A program made the translations under genes and the position numbers. A stretch of 64,000 nucleotides of DNA from Noviherbaspirillum suwonense (lineage in GTDB: Bacteria > Pseudomonadota > Gammaproteobacteria > Burkholderiales > Burkholderiaceae_D). This document shows, piece by piece, positions 8,103 through 16,582 of the stretch (positions are counted from its first letter, which is position 1; the number at the start of each line of letters is the position of its first letter). The notes under the pieces were generated by a model. That model was given only the letters and a program-made list of their open reading frames with translations, ran no database searches and had not been told where the DNA came from. The DNA is taken from the NCBI RefSeq assembly GCF_900182955.1, contig NZ_FXUL01000023.1, positions 41,010-105,009 on the forward strand, written 5' to 3'.

Positions 8103-9176
8103 TCAGCTTCCACACAGCCCCATCACCTTTTCCTGCTGCGTGCAGCTGCGCGCCGCCGGTCCTGCCGGGCGCGACTGCCGCAGGCCGGCCGGCGCCCCGG
8201 CGCCCTGCTGCGCGATGCAGTTGCGCATCGCCCGTTCCATCGGCGGGTAATAGCTCCAGCCCTTGCCCAGCGCCGGCAGTTCCAGCTTGACTTCCTTCCA
8301 CTTCGCATGGCCCTGCGACTGCAGCGTGTCGAAGTTGCGGCACAGGGAATCGGCGAATGCGTTCAGGTAGCGCGTGGTGTGCTCGAGGTTGTAGTCATAG
8401 GTGACCAGGAAAGCCTTCACGGTCAGCGTCGGCACTTCCTCGGTGATCCAGTTCGGGTAGCTCGACGGACGGATCGCCGCCGGGTAGTAGGTCTCGACGG
8501 CGCGTTTGCTTTCCCTGGCCTTGTCGTCGAGCTTGAGCAGCTTGATGAACTGGCGCGCTTCCGGCTTCATGTCGGCGAACAGCTTGGCCGGCTGGCCCGC
8601 GACGATGACGGCGACATCCACCGACTTGTCGGTCGTCAGCCTGATCAGCGCTTCCTCGTTGCTGACATAGGTCGCATTGCTTTCCGGCAGCGGCTGCTCG
8701 AACATCAGCCGGTAGAGCGTGGTCGCCGACAGCGCGGTGCCGCTGCCCACCGGGCCGATGCTGAGCTTCTTGTCCTTGATTTCATGGATGTAGTTGAGCG
8801 GGGAATCGGCGCGGACGACGAAATAGATTTCCTCGTTGTACAGCGGCATGACCACCCGCAGCGGACGGATGATGCGGCCGGCGGCGCGGTTGCCGCTTGC
8901 CGCCTGGTCGAGGAACGCCTGGTAGACGTCGGACTGCACCAGCGCGAACTTCACGCCGGCTTCGTCGCGCAGCCGCGCGACGTTGTCCGCCGATCCCTTG
9001 GACGGCAGCACTTCCAGGTTGATGTCGGCCGGTTCGGCCACGAACTTGGCGAGGTCGCGGCCTATCTGTATATAGGTGCCGCGCTCCGATGCGGTGACGA
9101 TCTTGTATTCCGCCCGGGCGAGCGCCGCGGTCGGCGGCAGGCCCAGCATCAGGAGGAGCAGGAGGTAACGTTTCAT
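8103..9176 (-). CDS. TAXI family TRAP-type solute-binding protein
   Basis: A 357-residue protein with a signal peptide (residues 1-20) and the hallmarks of TAXI periplasmic receptors. These include TASERGTYIQIGRDLAKF near the N-terminus, LSIGPVGSGTALSA in the middle and the ADxKPEA region. TAXI receptors normally deliver solutes to a fused DctQM permease, but none is encoded beside it. Instead the two downstream or upstream neighbours are unrelated membrane proteins. The C-terminal 60 residues, with several Cys and Gln, extend beyond the usual fold. Ligand and partner are unknown. Confidence 0.82.
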   Translation of the reverse strand: MKRYLLLLLMLGLPPTAALARAEYKIVTASERGTYIQIGRDLAKFVAEPADINLEVLPSKGSADNVARLRDEAGVKFALVQSDVYQAFLDQAASGNRAAGRIIRPLRVVMPLYNEEIYFVVRADSPLNYIHEIKDKKLSIGPVGSGTALSATTLYRLMFEQPLPESNATYVSNEEALIRLTTDKSVDVAVIVAGQPAKLFADMKPEARQFIKLLKLDDKARESKRAVETYYPAAIRPSSYPNWITEEVPTLTVKAFLVTYDYNLEHTTRYLNAFADSLCRNFDTLQSQGHAKWKEVKLELPALGKGWSYYPPMERAMRNCIAQQGAGAPAGLRQSRPAGPAARSCTQQEKVMGLCGS

Positions 9177-9191
9177 GGGCGGCTCCGGTAG

Positions 9192-9884
9192 TTATGGGGA
9201 AGACTTGCTGCACAGGTTCATCGCGCGCATCGCTTCGCTGCAGGCGGCGTTTTCGGCAGGCAGTGGCGGCACGGCAAGCGCGGCGGCTGCGGGCGCGGCG
9301 ACGACGTTGCGGGCGACCGGCGGCGTCGGGCGTTCGCTCGCGGCGGCAGCGGCAGCGGCGGGGGCTGCACGCGCGGGCGCACGTGGGGCCGGAGCCGCCG
9401 CAAGCGGCGCGGCGGGAGCGGGGATCTTGCGAACGGTCGGCGCGGGGGCAGGCGTTGGGACGGCAGGGACTGGGACGGCGGAAGCAGGTGCAGTGGAAGC
9501 CGGTGCGGCGGAAGCGGCCGCCGGCGTGGGTTCGGTGGCCGCTGGCGCCGGCCGCGCCGCCAACGGCAGCAGCCGTTCCGGCATCGCCAGGATCGCCAGC
9601 GATGCGCCGACCAGTATCAGCAGCGACGCAAACCAGAGCCTGACCGGCCAGGCCGGCCTTGGCTGCGCCGGACCGGACTGCGGCATTGCAATGCTGGAGG
9701 AGATCGCATAGCCCGGCACCAGCGGCCGCATCGCGGGCGGGCCGGCGTCACCCGGCGCGGAGATAGCTGCGGCAACGGTCGCGTGCGGCGGATCCTGACG
9801 GTCAGCCCCGGCAGGAAACGCCGGCGATGGAATTTCGCTCGGCTCCTGGCCCATGGTTTCGAGCCGGGAAAATAGACGACTCAT
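9192..9884 (-). CDS. Single-pass membrane protein with Ala/Pro-rich periplasmic region
   Basis: The predicted 230-residue protein has a polar N-terminal 80 residues and one transmembrane helix (about residues 82-101). Beyond the membrane is a long Ala/Pro-rich segment of low complexity, ending in a short Cys-containing tail (ACSEAMRAMNLCSKSSP). The start follows AAGGACGG with suitable spacing. It is the first gene of a three-gene minus-strand set with the TAXI receptor (15 bases away) and the ankyrin-like membrane protein. No family is recognisable, and the low-complexity region gives little to align. The paired cysteines in the tail could form a disulfide in the periplasm. Confidence 0.6.
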   Translation of the reverse strand: MSRLFSRLETMGQEPSEIPSPAFPAGADRQDPPHATVAAAISAPGDAGPPAMRPLVPGYAISSSIAMPQSGPAQPRPAWPVRLWFASLLILVGASLAILAMPERLLPLAARPAPAATEPTPAAASAAPASTAPASAVPVPAVPTPAPAPTVRKIPAPAAPLAAAPAPRAPARAAPAAAAAAASERPTPPVARNVVAAPAAAALAVPPLPAENAACSEAMRAMNLCSKSSP

Positions 9885-10057
9885 CGTCCGTCCTTGTTCG
9901 AATTGATAAATTTTTCCAGCGGGATGTCCCTGGTCGCCTGCGGGGAATCCGTGCATTTTCTGGAAAAGAACTTAGCAAATTATAACGAAAAAGGCTTAGT
10001 GGACAATGGAAATGTTAAACGACAGGATGCCTGCCATCCCGTATCGCGCAAGGAGCG

Positions 10058-10900
10058 TCACGCCAGGCTGGCCTGCCGGACCCGGCGCAGGTTGGGCTGG
10101 AAGAAGCGCGCGACCTGCAAGGCGCCGACATGGCGGTCGATGAACTCGACCTTGCCGGACGCGCCGAGCACGGTGTTCCATTCCGCTTCCAGCCGGGCGG
10201 TGGTCAGCGCGGCATGGGCTGGCGTCAGGGCCACCGACGGCAGCACGTCGGCCTCGGTCAGCGCGGCGGCCATCAGCGCCAGCCGCGGCCGGGTCACGAG
10301 GCTGGCCAGTTCCGGCCGCGGCGGCGCCGCCGGCGGCGTCACGATGCCGCTGTGCCAGTCGTGGCAGCAGCGCGCCAGCGGCACGCCGCACGCGCTTTCG
10401 GTCGCCAGGATCAGCGTCGCCAGCACCGCCCGGTCGGCTGCGGCGACGCCGGCGGCTGCCAGGTAGGGAGATGCGGCCTCGATCGAGCACAGTTCATGCT
10501 GGAACGGGTAGAGCCGCCGCCCGCCATCGTGGTGGAAGTCGTGCAGCAGCGCCGCCAGCAGCAGCAGCGCCTGTTCCTCCCTTGCAAGCGCCGCCAGCTG
10601 GGCTATCGCCAGCGTGCACAGCAGCACCTCGCGGTAGTGGCGGGCGTTGTGGTAGCCATTGGCCATGCCGGCGCCGATGCCGGCGTCGATGTCCCGCGCG
10701 GCCGCCATGCCTGCGCGGTGCAGCGGATCCGCAGGCGCCACGGCGGTGACCTGCATCGCCAGCGTGAACGCCTGCGCCAGCGGCGCCGGCGTCGCCGCGA
10801 GCGTGTCGAAGGCGGCGACGATGTCGCGGGCCGCCGCGAACGGGTCCATGTCGGCCGTCATCCGGAACGGCGGATGATCCAGCAGCGCAGCCATGCTCAT
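10058..10900 (-). CDS. HD-domain hydrolase resembling class I cyclic nucleotide phosphodiesterases
   Basis: The 280-residue protein carries the metal-binding pattern of class I phosphodiesterases. YHNARHYREV (His84, His88) is followed by LLLAALLHDFHHDG (His120, Asp121) and then LILATES (Glu168), where eukaryotic enzymes have ATD. The first and second motifs are spaced as in that family. It is therefore likely a phosphohydrolase acting on a cyclic nucleotide or similar phosphodiester. The Asp-to-Glu change and the lack of a clear glutamine pocket leave the substrate open. It has no signal peptide. The start overlaps the stop of the HD-GYP gene (ATGA), so both are made from one message. Confidence 0.7.
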   Translation of the reverse strand: MSMAALLDHPPFRMTADMDPFAAARDIVAAFDTLAATPAPLAQAFTLAMQVTAVAPADPLHRAGMAAARDIDAGIGAGMANGYHNARHYREVLLCTLAIAQLAALAREEQALLLLAALLHDFHHDGGRRLYPFQHELCSIEAASPYLAAAGVAAADRAVLATLILATESACGVPLARCCHDWHSGIVTPPAAPPRPELASLVTRPRLALMAAALTEADVLPSVALTPAHAALTTARLEAEWNTVLGASGKVEFIDRHVGALQVARFFQPNLRRVRQASLA

Positions 10901-12708
10901 GCGCGCTTTCCGGTGTTTCCGATGAAGGCGGCGACGTCGACATCGTCCATCTGCTCGGGCTTCAGGTAGCGCTCGCCGTAGCGGCGGTACAGGCCGGTGC
11001 TCAGGAAGAGGTCGAACAGGTCCGGGTCGATATGCCCGATCTGCTTCAGGTGGGCGAGGATGGCGATCGACTCCGACAGCGTCTTGGCCTTCTTGTACGG
11101 GCGGTCGCAGGCGGTCAGCGCCTCGAAGATGTCGGCAATGGCCATGATGCGCGCCGGCACCGACAGGTCTTCCTGTCCCAGGCCGCGCGGATAGCCGCTG
11201 CCGCTCAGCGTCTCGTGATGCGTGCCCGCATATTCCGGCACGCGGCGCAAATTTTTCGGCAGCGGCAGCTGTTCCAGCATGACGATGGTCTGCATGATGT
11301 GTTCGTTGATCTTGTAGCGGTCCTCGGCGGTCAGCGTGCCGCGCGAGACGCACAGGTTGTACAGCTCGCCCTGGTTGTACAGGTGTTCCGGCACCTTCAT
11401 CCTGAAGCCGTAGGCCGGGTCCAGGCCCGGGCTTGCCGGGCGCGGGATCAGGTGATGCGGCTTGTCGGCCAGCAGCCGTTCCTGCGCCGGCAGCGGGGCC
11501 GGCGGCAGCAGCGAGACCCGCGACAGCTCCTCGTTGGACAGGCCCAGCCGGTCGTCGAAATGGCGCAGCCAGGTGCGGCCGGCGATCGCATGCAGCCGCT
11601 CGACCGCGGAAGCGGCCAGGGTCTCGCCGCCGATATTGCAGCCGGCGACGAAGGCGAAATCGTCTTCCAGCTCGCGCACGCTGGCCGCGAAGGCGGCGTC
11701 GGCCACGGCCGCGTCGACGCCGTCCAGCCTGGCCTGCAGCCGCGCGATCTCGGCGTCGCGCCGCAGGATCTCGAAGCGCAGCCGCACTTCATGGATGCGA
11801 TTGTGGATGACTTCGAGCTTGGTCGCCTTCTCGACGATGTGTTCCGGCGTGGTGATCTTGCCGCAGTCGTGCAGCCAGGCGCCGATGCGGAATTCCCGCC
11901 ATTCGTCGGCGCTGGCGAAGCGGAAATCGGCCAGCGGGCCGCTGTCGACGCCGCAGGCTTCCTCGGCCAGCATCATCGCCAGCTGCGGCACGCGTTCGCA
12001 GTGGCCGCCGGTATGGGCGCTCTTGGCGTCGATGGCGCCCGCCAGGATGCGCACCATCGCGTCGATCAGCTCATTCTGCGCCGCCATCAGGTGATGGTTC
12101 TCCAGAGCCACCGCGGCCTGGGCGGCCAGCGCCTCGACGAAACTCGTATCCTGCCGGCTGAAGGCGACCACCTGACCGCTCTGCCGGTCGGTCGCATTGA
12201 TGAACTGCAGCACGCCGATGACCTCGCCGCCGCGCGGCGCCATCGGCACGGCCAGCATCGACACCGTGCGGTAGCCCGTTTCCAGGTCGAAGTGCCGGGT
12301 GCCGCTCAGGTCGAAGCGGGACTCGGTGTAGACGTCGTCGATGAACACGCTCTTGTTGTTCAATGCGACGTTGGTGCAGACATGGCGTTCGTCGGGCCGC
12401 CCGGTGTGCGGGTCGATCAGCGGGATTTCAACCGAGGGCAGGTGGTCGGAGCGCGAGCGCAGCGCAAAGCGCAGCCCGCCGCCCTCGGTCTTCAAATAGA
12501 GCGTCGCCGCGTCCGCATTGCAGATGCGCTTGCCCGCCATCAGGATATGCCGCAGCAGCTTGTCGCGGTCCCGCTCCGACGCCAGCAGCAGGCCGTTTTC
12601 CACCAGGCTGGCCAGCTGCTCGCGCACTTCGGTCAGGCTTTGCTGCATCAGCGGGGCGGCCGCGCGCGGCAAGGTGCAGGGGTCACGTAGCGTTGCTGGC
12701 ATTTGCAT
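10897..12708 (-). CDS. GAF domain / HD-GYP domain protein
   Basis: A 603-residue cytoplasmic protein. Residues of about 40-200 form a GAF sensor domain. The rest is an HD-GYP domain split by a long insertion between about 310 and 440. The HD motif is intact (HDCGK, His280-Asp281). The second signature reads THHETLSGSGYPRGL, close to the HHExxDGSGYP consensus with Asp replaced by Ser. Family members hydrolyse cyclic di-GMP, so signal-dependent c-di-GMP breakdown is expected. Start choice is uncertain because no good ribosome site precedes this ATG. The upstream region is AT-rich. It is translationally coupled to the following PDE-like gene. Confidence 0.85.
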   Translation of the reverse strand: MQMPATLRDPCTLPRAAAPLMQQSLTEVREQLASLVENGLLLASERDRDKLLRHILMAGKRICNADAATLYLKTEGGGLRFALRSRSDHLPSVEIPLIDPHTGRPDERHVCTNVALNNKSVFIDDVYTESRFDLSGTRHFDLETGYRTVSMLAVPMAPRGGEVIGVLQFINATDRQSGQVVAFSRQDTSFVEALAAQAAVALENHHLMAAQNELIDAMVRILAGAIDAKSAHTGGHCERVPQLAMMLAEEACGVDSGPLADFRFASADEWREFRIGAWLHDCGKITTPEHIVEKATKLEVIHNRIHEVRLRFEILRRDAEIARLQARLDGVDAAVADAAFAASVRELEDDFAFVAGCNIGGETLAASAVERLHAIAGRTWLRHFDDRLGLSNEELSRVSLLPPAPLPAQERLLADKPHHLIPRPASPGLDPAYGFRMKVPEHLYNQGELYNLCVSRGTLTAEDRYKINEHIMQTIVMLEQLPLPKNLRRVPEYAGTHHETLSGSGYPRGLGQEDLSVPARIMAIADIFEALTACDRPYKKAKTLSESIAILAHLKQIGHIDPDLFDLFLSTGLYRRYGERYLKPEQMDDVDVAAFIGNTGKRA

Positions 12709-12820
12709 GATTGGATCGCAAAAGAATAGTTTTCGTGTAAGGAATAATGTAGCATTGTATTGCAGTATGGAAATTAATTTGGAGTTTGATTGTTTCTGGG
12801 CAACAACTAGGGGGAGCGCG

Positions 12821-13306
12821 ATGTTGAAAACGGGACGGAAAATGCGGCTGGCAGCCACCGCGGTGACAAGGACGATGGCGATCGCGATGGCACTGGCCTG
12901 CGCAACGGCGCCCGCCGTCGCGCAGGAGACCGGCGCAATCGGCTATGTGATGAAGGTCAGCGGCGAAGCGACCGTCGTCAATGACGGCAAGGCCGTTCCC
13001 GCGGAGGTCGGCACGCCGCTGCTGCAGGGTTCGACGCTGCGCACCGGCCCGGCCGGGTCCATGGGCGTGACGCTAAAGGACAACACCGTGATGTCCTTCG
13101 GACCGAACAGCGAACTGCGCGTCGCCGAATTTTTGTTCGCGCCCGCCCGCAATGAACTGAAGCTGACCGCCAGCATCACCCGCGGGACGATGAACTTCAT
13201 TTCCGGCGTGATCGCCAAGCTCAAGCCCGAAGCGGTGCAGGTGCAGACGCCGACCGGCACCATCGGCGTGCGCGGCACCCATTTCCTGGTGAAGGTGGAC
13301 GGCTGA
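12821..13306 (+). CDS. Exported FecR-domain protein
   Basis: The 161-residue product has a signal peptide (ending about residue 31, PAVA/QE) and a FecR-type domain. Visible family elements are GEATVVNDGKAVPAEVGTPL, LRTGPAGSMGVTLKDNTVMS and the closing TPTGTIGVRGTHFLVKV. In iron signalling FecR relays to an ECF sigma factor. Here the domain is not attached to a membrane anchor and no sigma gene is nearby, so it is more likely a periplasmic or surface ligand-sensing module. A GGGGAG ribosome site precedes the ATG. The stop overlaps the start of the OmpA-like lipoprotein gene (TGATG). Confidence 0.8.
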   Translation: MLKTGRKMRLAATAVTRTMAIAMALACATAPAVAQETGAIGYVMKVSGEATVVNDGKAVPAEVGTPLLQGSTLRTGPAGSMGVTLKDNTVMSFGPNSELRVAEFLFAPARNELKLTASITRGTMNFISGVIAKLKPEAVQVQTPTGTIGVRGTHFLVKVDG

Positions 13307-13899
13307 TGCTGGCCAGGCTTTCCGGCGCGCTGGTCCTGGCGGCCAGCGTCGCCCTTGCAGGCTGCGCGTCGAAGTCCTACGTGGTGCTGGTGGAAAGCCC
13401 CGATGGCAGCACCGGGGCGATCATCGTCGACAGCGGCCGCGGCGGCCAGCTGGTGAATCGCAAGAACCAGGGCGTGACGATGGACGGTGCGAACGGCGCG
13501 CCATTCGACGTCGAGGCCGCCCGCCTGCAAGCCGACTTCGCTGCCGCTCGGGACGCACAGCCGGCGCTGCCGGCGCGCTACCAGTTCTATTTCAATACCG
13601 GCGGCACCAGCCTCACCACGGAGTCGGCGAACTTCATCCCGGTGGTGCTGGAAGATGTGCGCCAGCGCGGCGCCGCGGCGGTGTCCATCATCGGCCATAC
13701 CGACACGGTGGGGGATGACGCATCCAACGAAAAGCTGGGCCTGATGCGGGCGCGCTCGATCGCGTCGATGCTGCAGCGGACCGGCCTGCAGGCGCTGGAA
13801 CTGAGCATCGTGTCCCACGGAAAACGCAACCTGCTGGTGCCTACCGCCGACAATGTGGCGGAGCCGCGCAACCGGCGGGTCGAGGTGAATATACGGTAA
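13306..13899 (+). CDS. OmpA-like peptidoglycan-associated lipoprotein
   Basis: A 197-residue lipoprotein precursor with lipobox LAGC (Cys20). Residues of about 95-197 form an OmpA C-terminal domain, with YQFYFNTGGTSLTTES at its start and a TDTVGDDASNEKLGLMRARS stretch like the peptidoglycan-binding TDxxG...N..LS.RRA motif. It would sit in the outer membrane and bind peptidoglycan. It is translationally coupled to the FecR-domain gene, and the pair recurs in other proteobacteria, so they probably form one periplasmic unit. Its exact job is unknown. Confidence 0.85.
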   Translation: MLARLSGALVLAASVALAGCASKSYVVLVESPDGSTGAIIVDSGRGGQLVNRKNQGVTMDGANGAPFDVEAARLQADFAAARDAQPALPARYQFYFNTGGTSLTTESANFIPVVLEDVRQRGAAAVSIIGHTDTVGDDASNEKLGLMRARSIASMLQRTGLQALELSIVSHGKRNLLVPTADNVAEPRNRRVEVNIR

Positions 13900-14448
13900 C
13901 GGAGGCAGGTGATTGCGCCGGCAGCGAGGATGGTGCTTGTCGCGGTTGGCGAATAGGGCCATTGCCATGTGCTAGCGCGGTCTTTCGCTGTTTAACCTGG
14001 TCTCTATCGCTCCTCCATCGCGCGTTGGATAAAGCGTAGAGAAAGCAGCGATGTCGCGTCAAAACCGCTATTTGCTATCGCGGTCTTCAGTCGTGGTGAT
14101 CTGTGCCTCATCCATGAGACTCGCCGCGCTATTTCGCGAGAAGTGGCGCACCAGCCCTGACGGAGGGTGACTTGTATCTACCCCATGTAACTTTCTGAAG
14201 TGTCTCTCGCAATGAATTCCGCCAGTTGGCCAGGCGTCGCTGACTTCGCGGATGAAAACAATACGCCAGCCGCCTGACCCACGCCTGCTTACTTCCTGTG
14301 CCAGCTAACGCTTCCGCTGTCCGCCACCTCATCAGGCACTGTAATCCGGCGTCGCGTGGCACGGCTGCGGAAACGTGAAATCGCCGTCGCGGCTTGCCAT
14401 AGGTATTTACGCCCAGCCTGAGTCCATTAACCCGTCTAAATCCGTGTC
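13900..14448. other. 549-base stretch without a supported gene
   Basis: This gap lies between two convergent genes. It holds no ORF with convincing coding character. A minus-strand reading of 77 codons (14129-14362) is basic and Trp/Arg-rich without domain features. Short hairpins occur, for example CCCT/AGGG near 14153-14165. The stretch has the look of decayed or repeated intergenic sequence, but I see no clear ends. Confidence 0.5.
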
Positions 14449-15786
14449 CTAACGGTGTCGCGATTCAATAATGGTTTGCCAATCGGTGCCAAATAGCGTT
14501 GAGTAATGCGCTACTTTATTCAATTCAAACTTGCCAGACGGGCTTACCCAATGACTACAGCCGGCTTCGCAATTGGGAACGAGATATCCCGGTAAATACT
14601 TGTCACCCAGTATCCCGCCGAATAGGCCACCAACAGAGGTACCAATCATTGCCGCGACCGGTCCCTCCGTCGGCGAAGGGTAATTGTAAATGGCACTTAC
14701 AGAATCGACTGTGACACTGCCGGTCGCATTGTCCACTGTTACCGGATGTAGGAATGCCCGGTCTTTTCCATTTGCCAGCTCATTTTGATTCTGGTATCCA
14801 ACGAGGAAAAGATTTTCGTCTTTGTCCTGGATGAAGTAGACATTCTGGCCGAATGCGCGTCGGGAGCCGTCTGGCGTGCTGCTATCTGCTGGCAGCTTGT
14901 TATTGTCAACATTTAGATCATTTGTTCGGCGGAAAGCTTCGAAGTTAATGCGATTTCGCCCGTTAAATAATTCCATGGGTAAGGCTTGATAAAACTCTGA
15001 ATGTCCGCTATCACTAACCATAAGCCTATACATGCCCTTATTTTTTATGATTGAAACAAATCGGGGCAACGCTGTATCGCTCGAGAATTTAAATTCTCGC
15101 AGGTTTTCCAGAACATAGGGGTTTTCCCGATTCCAGTAATAAGCAACCATCGATCTGCCGTTATATTCAAACGTTGCAAACAGATACCCTCCCTTACTAC
15201 CAGGGCCGGAGGAGTCCGGGAGCCAGGCCAGGCTCGACGGATGTGTTTCATCTGGAAATCCGGCGAACGTGTTATTAAGTGATTGACTAAGTTCCCTGGT
15301 GAATGGTGCCGATCCTGCTTTCAACATTCCACTATTGGCGTCGAGACGGCTGGCAGGCACTTTGAAACCCATGATCGACCCTCGATCGCCTGTCGGTTTC
15401 GAGAAAGGCGAGGCCCATTGTTTGCTCTCATTATTGACATTTTCAGCATTGCTGATGAACACGCGAGACGTACCGTCATCCAGCTTGTGCGTCCGCACAA
15501 TGCTCTGCGTGTGGTCTTTCGGTTCGAAGCTTTCCGAAGAAGTCGTATCCAGGTAATTAAACGATTCTACGGCGCTGTAACCCGCCCCCGACAACGCTTC
15601 GTCCACCGAGCCTGAAAGCTTTTCACCCCCAGGTGTCGTATTGCCATAGGCCAGCGCGATCTTGGTGACAATGGCCCGTGCTGCCTGTGCCGGATTAACC
15701 ATCATCATGCAAAGCAGGACCGCCCCAAGAATAGGCATGCCCGCTGAAAGCGTCCGCGTCTTTCGCGAAAATTTTTTGGAAAACAT
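14449..15786 (-). CDS. Secreted protein of unknown function
   Basis: A 445-residue product with a signal peptide (cleavage around residue 36, AQAA/RA) and no membrane segment afterwards, apart from a Gly-rich stretch near residue 385 (AAMIGTSVGGLFGGILGD). The body alternates short beta-like strands and polar loops, and a Cys pair (NCEAGCSHW) stands near the C-terminus. GAAGGA precedes the ATG. I recognise no domain. Base composition is noticeably more AT-rich than in the flanking genes, which suggests acquisition by transfer. It probably shares a transcript with the small exported protein encoded just upstream. Confidence 0.65.
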   Translation of the reverse strand: MFSKKFSRKTRTLSAGMPILGAVLLCMMMVNPAQAARAIVTKIALAYGNTTPGGEKLSGSVDEALSGAGYSAVESFNYLDTTSSESFEPKDHTQSIVRTHKLDDGTSRVFISNAENVNNESKQWASPFSKPTGDRGSIMGFKVPASRLDANSGMLKAGSAPFTRELSQSLNNTFAGFPDETHPSSLAWLPDSSGPGSKGGYLFATFEYNGRSMVAYYWNRENPYVLENLREFKFSSDTALPRFVSIIKNKGMYRLMVSDSGHSEFYQALPMELFNGRNRINFEAFRRTNDLNVDNNKLPADSSTPDGSRRAFGQNVYFIQDKDENLFLVGYQNQNELANGKDRAFLHPVTVDNATGSVTVDSVSAIYNYPSPTEGPVAAMIGTSVGGLFGGILGDKYLPGYLVPNCEAGCSHWVSPSGKFELNKVAHYSTLFGTDWQTIIESRHR

Positions 15787-15888
15787 GTTTATTCCTTCGA
15801 TGAGTATATGCCTTCGACAAATTTCTCTGTTGAAGAAGGCAATTTTGCGGAAATGAATCTCGACGAAAACGCTGGTATTGCCGGTGCG

Positions 15889-16185
15889 TCAATTCACCAG
15901 CATGACATGCGTGATGATTGCCCGGTCTCCCTGGCAACTGGTGTAATAAAGCCTTACCTGGCGAGAAGCAAGTTTTGCTGCCAGGGCTAGATCAAACACT
16001 TCACGAAAATTGGTATTGGATCTTGGTACGTTGTACAAGCTGCCGCCGCATGTCGATGACTTGGTGCCACCGATAATCACGTCATTTGGATCAGCATAAA
16101 AATCGGTTACGTTCACCGTTGTATCCGCTGCCATGGCGGCGGACGAGAGAAACAGGGCAAGGATAGGCAGGGTTTTTTTGAACAT
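15889..16185 (-). CDS. Small exported protein with one Cys pair
   Basis: A 98-residue protein with a clear signal peptide (residues 1-19, AAMA/AD) and a mature chain of about 79 residues. The mature chain contains two cysteines (TCGG and TSCQG) that could form a disulfide, plus hydrophobic strands (VRLYYTSC, AIITHVMLV). GGAG stands before the ATG. No family is recognised. It precedes the larger secreted protein by 102 bases on the same strand, and the two may work together. AT-rich like its neighbour. Confidence 0.65.
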   Translation of the reverse strand: MFKKTLPILALFLSSAAMAADTTVNVTDFYADPNDVIIGGTKSSTCGGSLYNVPRSNTNFREVFDLALAAKLASRQVRLYYTSCQGDRAIITHVMLVN

Positions 16186-16582
16186 GATTACTCTCCAATA
16201 ATTAAATTTAAAATAGCGACTTGGCTTGGTTTTTAATAACGACTTTTGCTAAGCTAAAGTGATCGTTAATCGATCATTCTCATTATATAAATGGCATCAC
16301 CGTATTGCATCCGGCATTAAGTATTGCCGCCAGCATAAAGTATGCTAGTTATTTAACAAAATATCGCTTATCCATTTATCTATTTAACTCCTATTTCCTG
16401 CGTTAAGATAGGATTTGGATAAAATAAATTTGGCGTTCAACGATCTTTTTCCCGTGCCGATTCAAATACCGTCTTATTAATTTACTGATCGCACAAAGTG
16501 AAATTGGTGCGTTCGGTTATCACTACGCAATCGATCTAATTGGAGTGATCGAACTTCAAACTGGAAATGGCTAGGGAGTGAA
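16186..16582. other. AT-rich divergent intergenic region
   Basis: About 400 bases of very AT-rich DNA separate the minus-strand exported-protein genes from the plus-strand GspC-like gene. It contains the promoter and operator candidate listed separately and several further TATAAT-like sequences. No ORF is supported. Both flanking genes are probably transcribed from here. Confidence 0.6.
16260..16287 (-). promoter_or_regulatory. Consensus -10 box next to an inverted repeat
   Basis: On the minus strand a perfect TATAAT (16287-16282) is followed within five bases by the inverted repeat TGATCG-TTAAT-CGATCA (16276-16260). No good -35 box is seen. A repressor or activator site overlapping the start of transcription of the small exported-protein gene is a fair reading. 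The leader would be about 90 bases. Confidence 0.4.

Noticed and set aside
14129..14362. 77-codon minus-strand ORF in the gap before the secreted protein
   Set aside because: No ribosome site, no domain and a composition unlike local genes.
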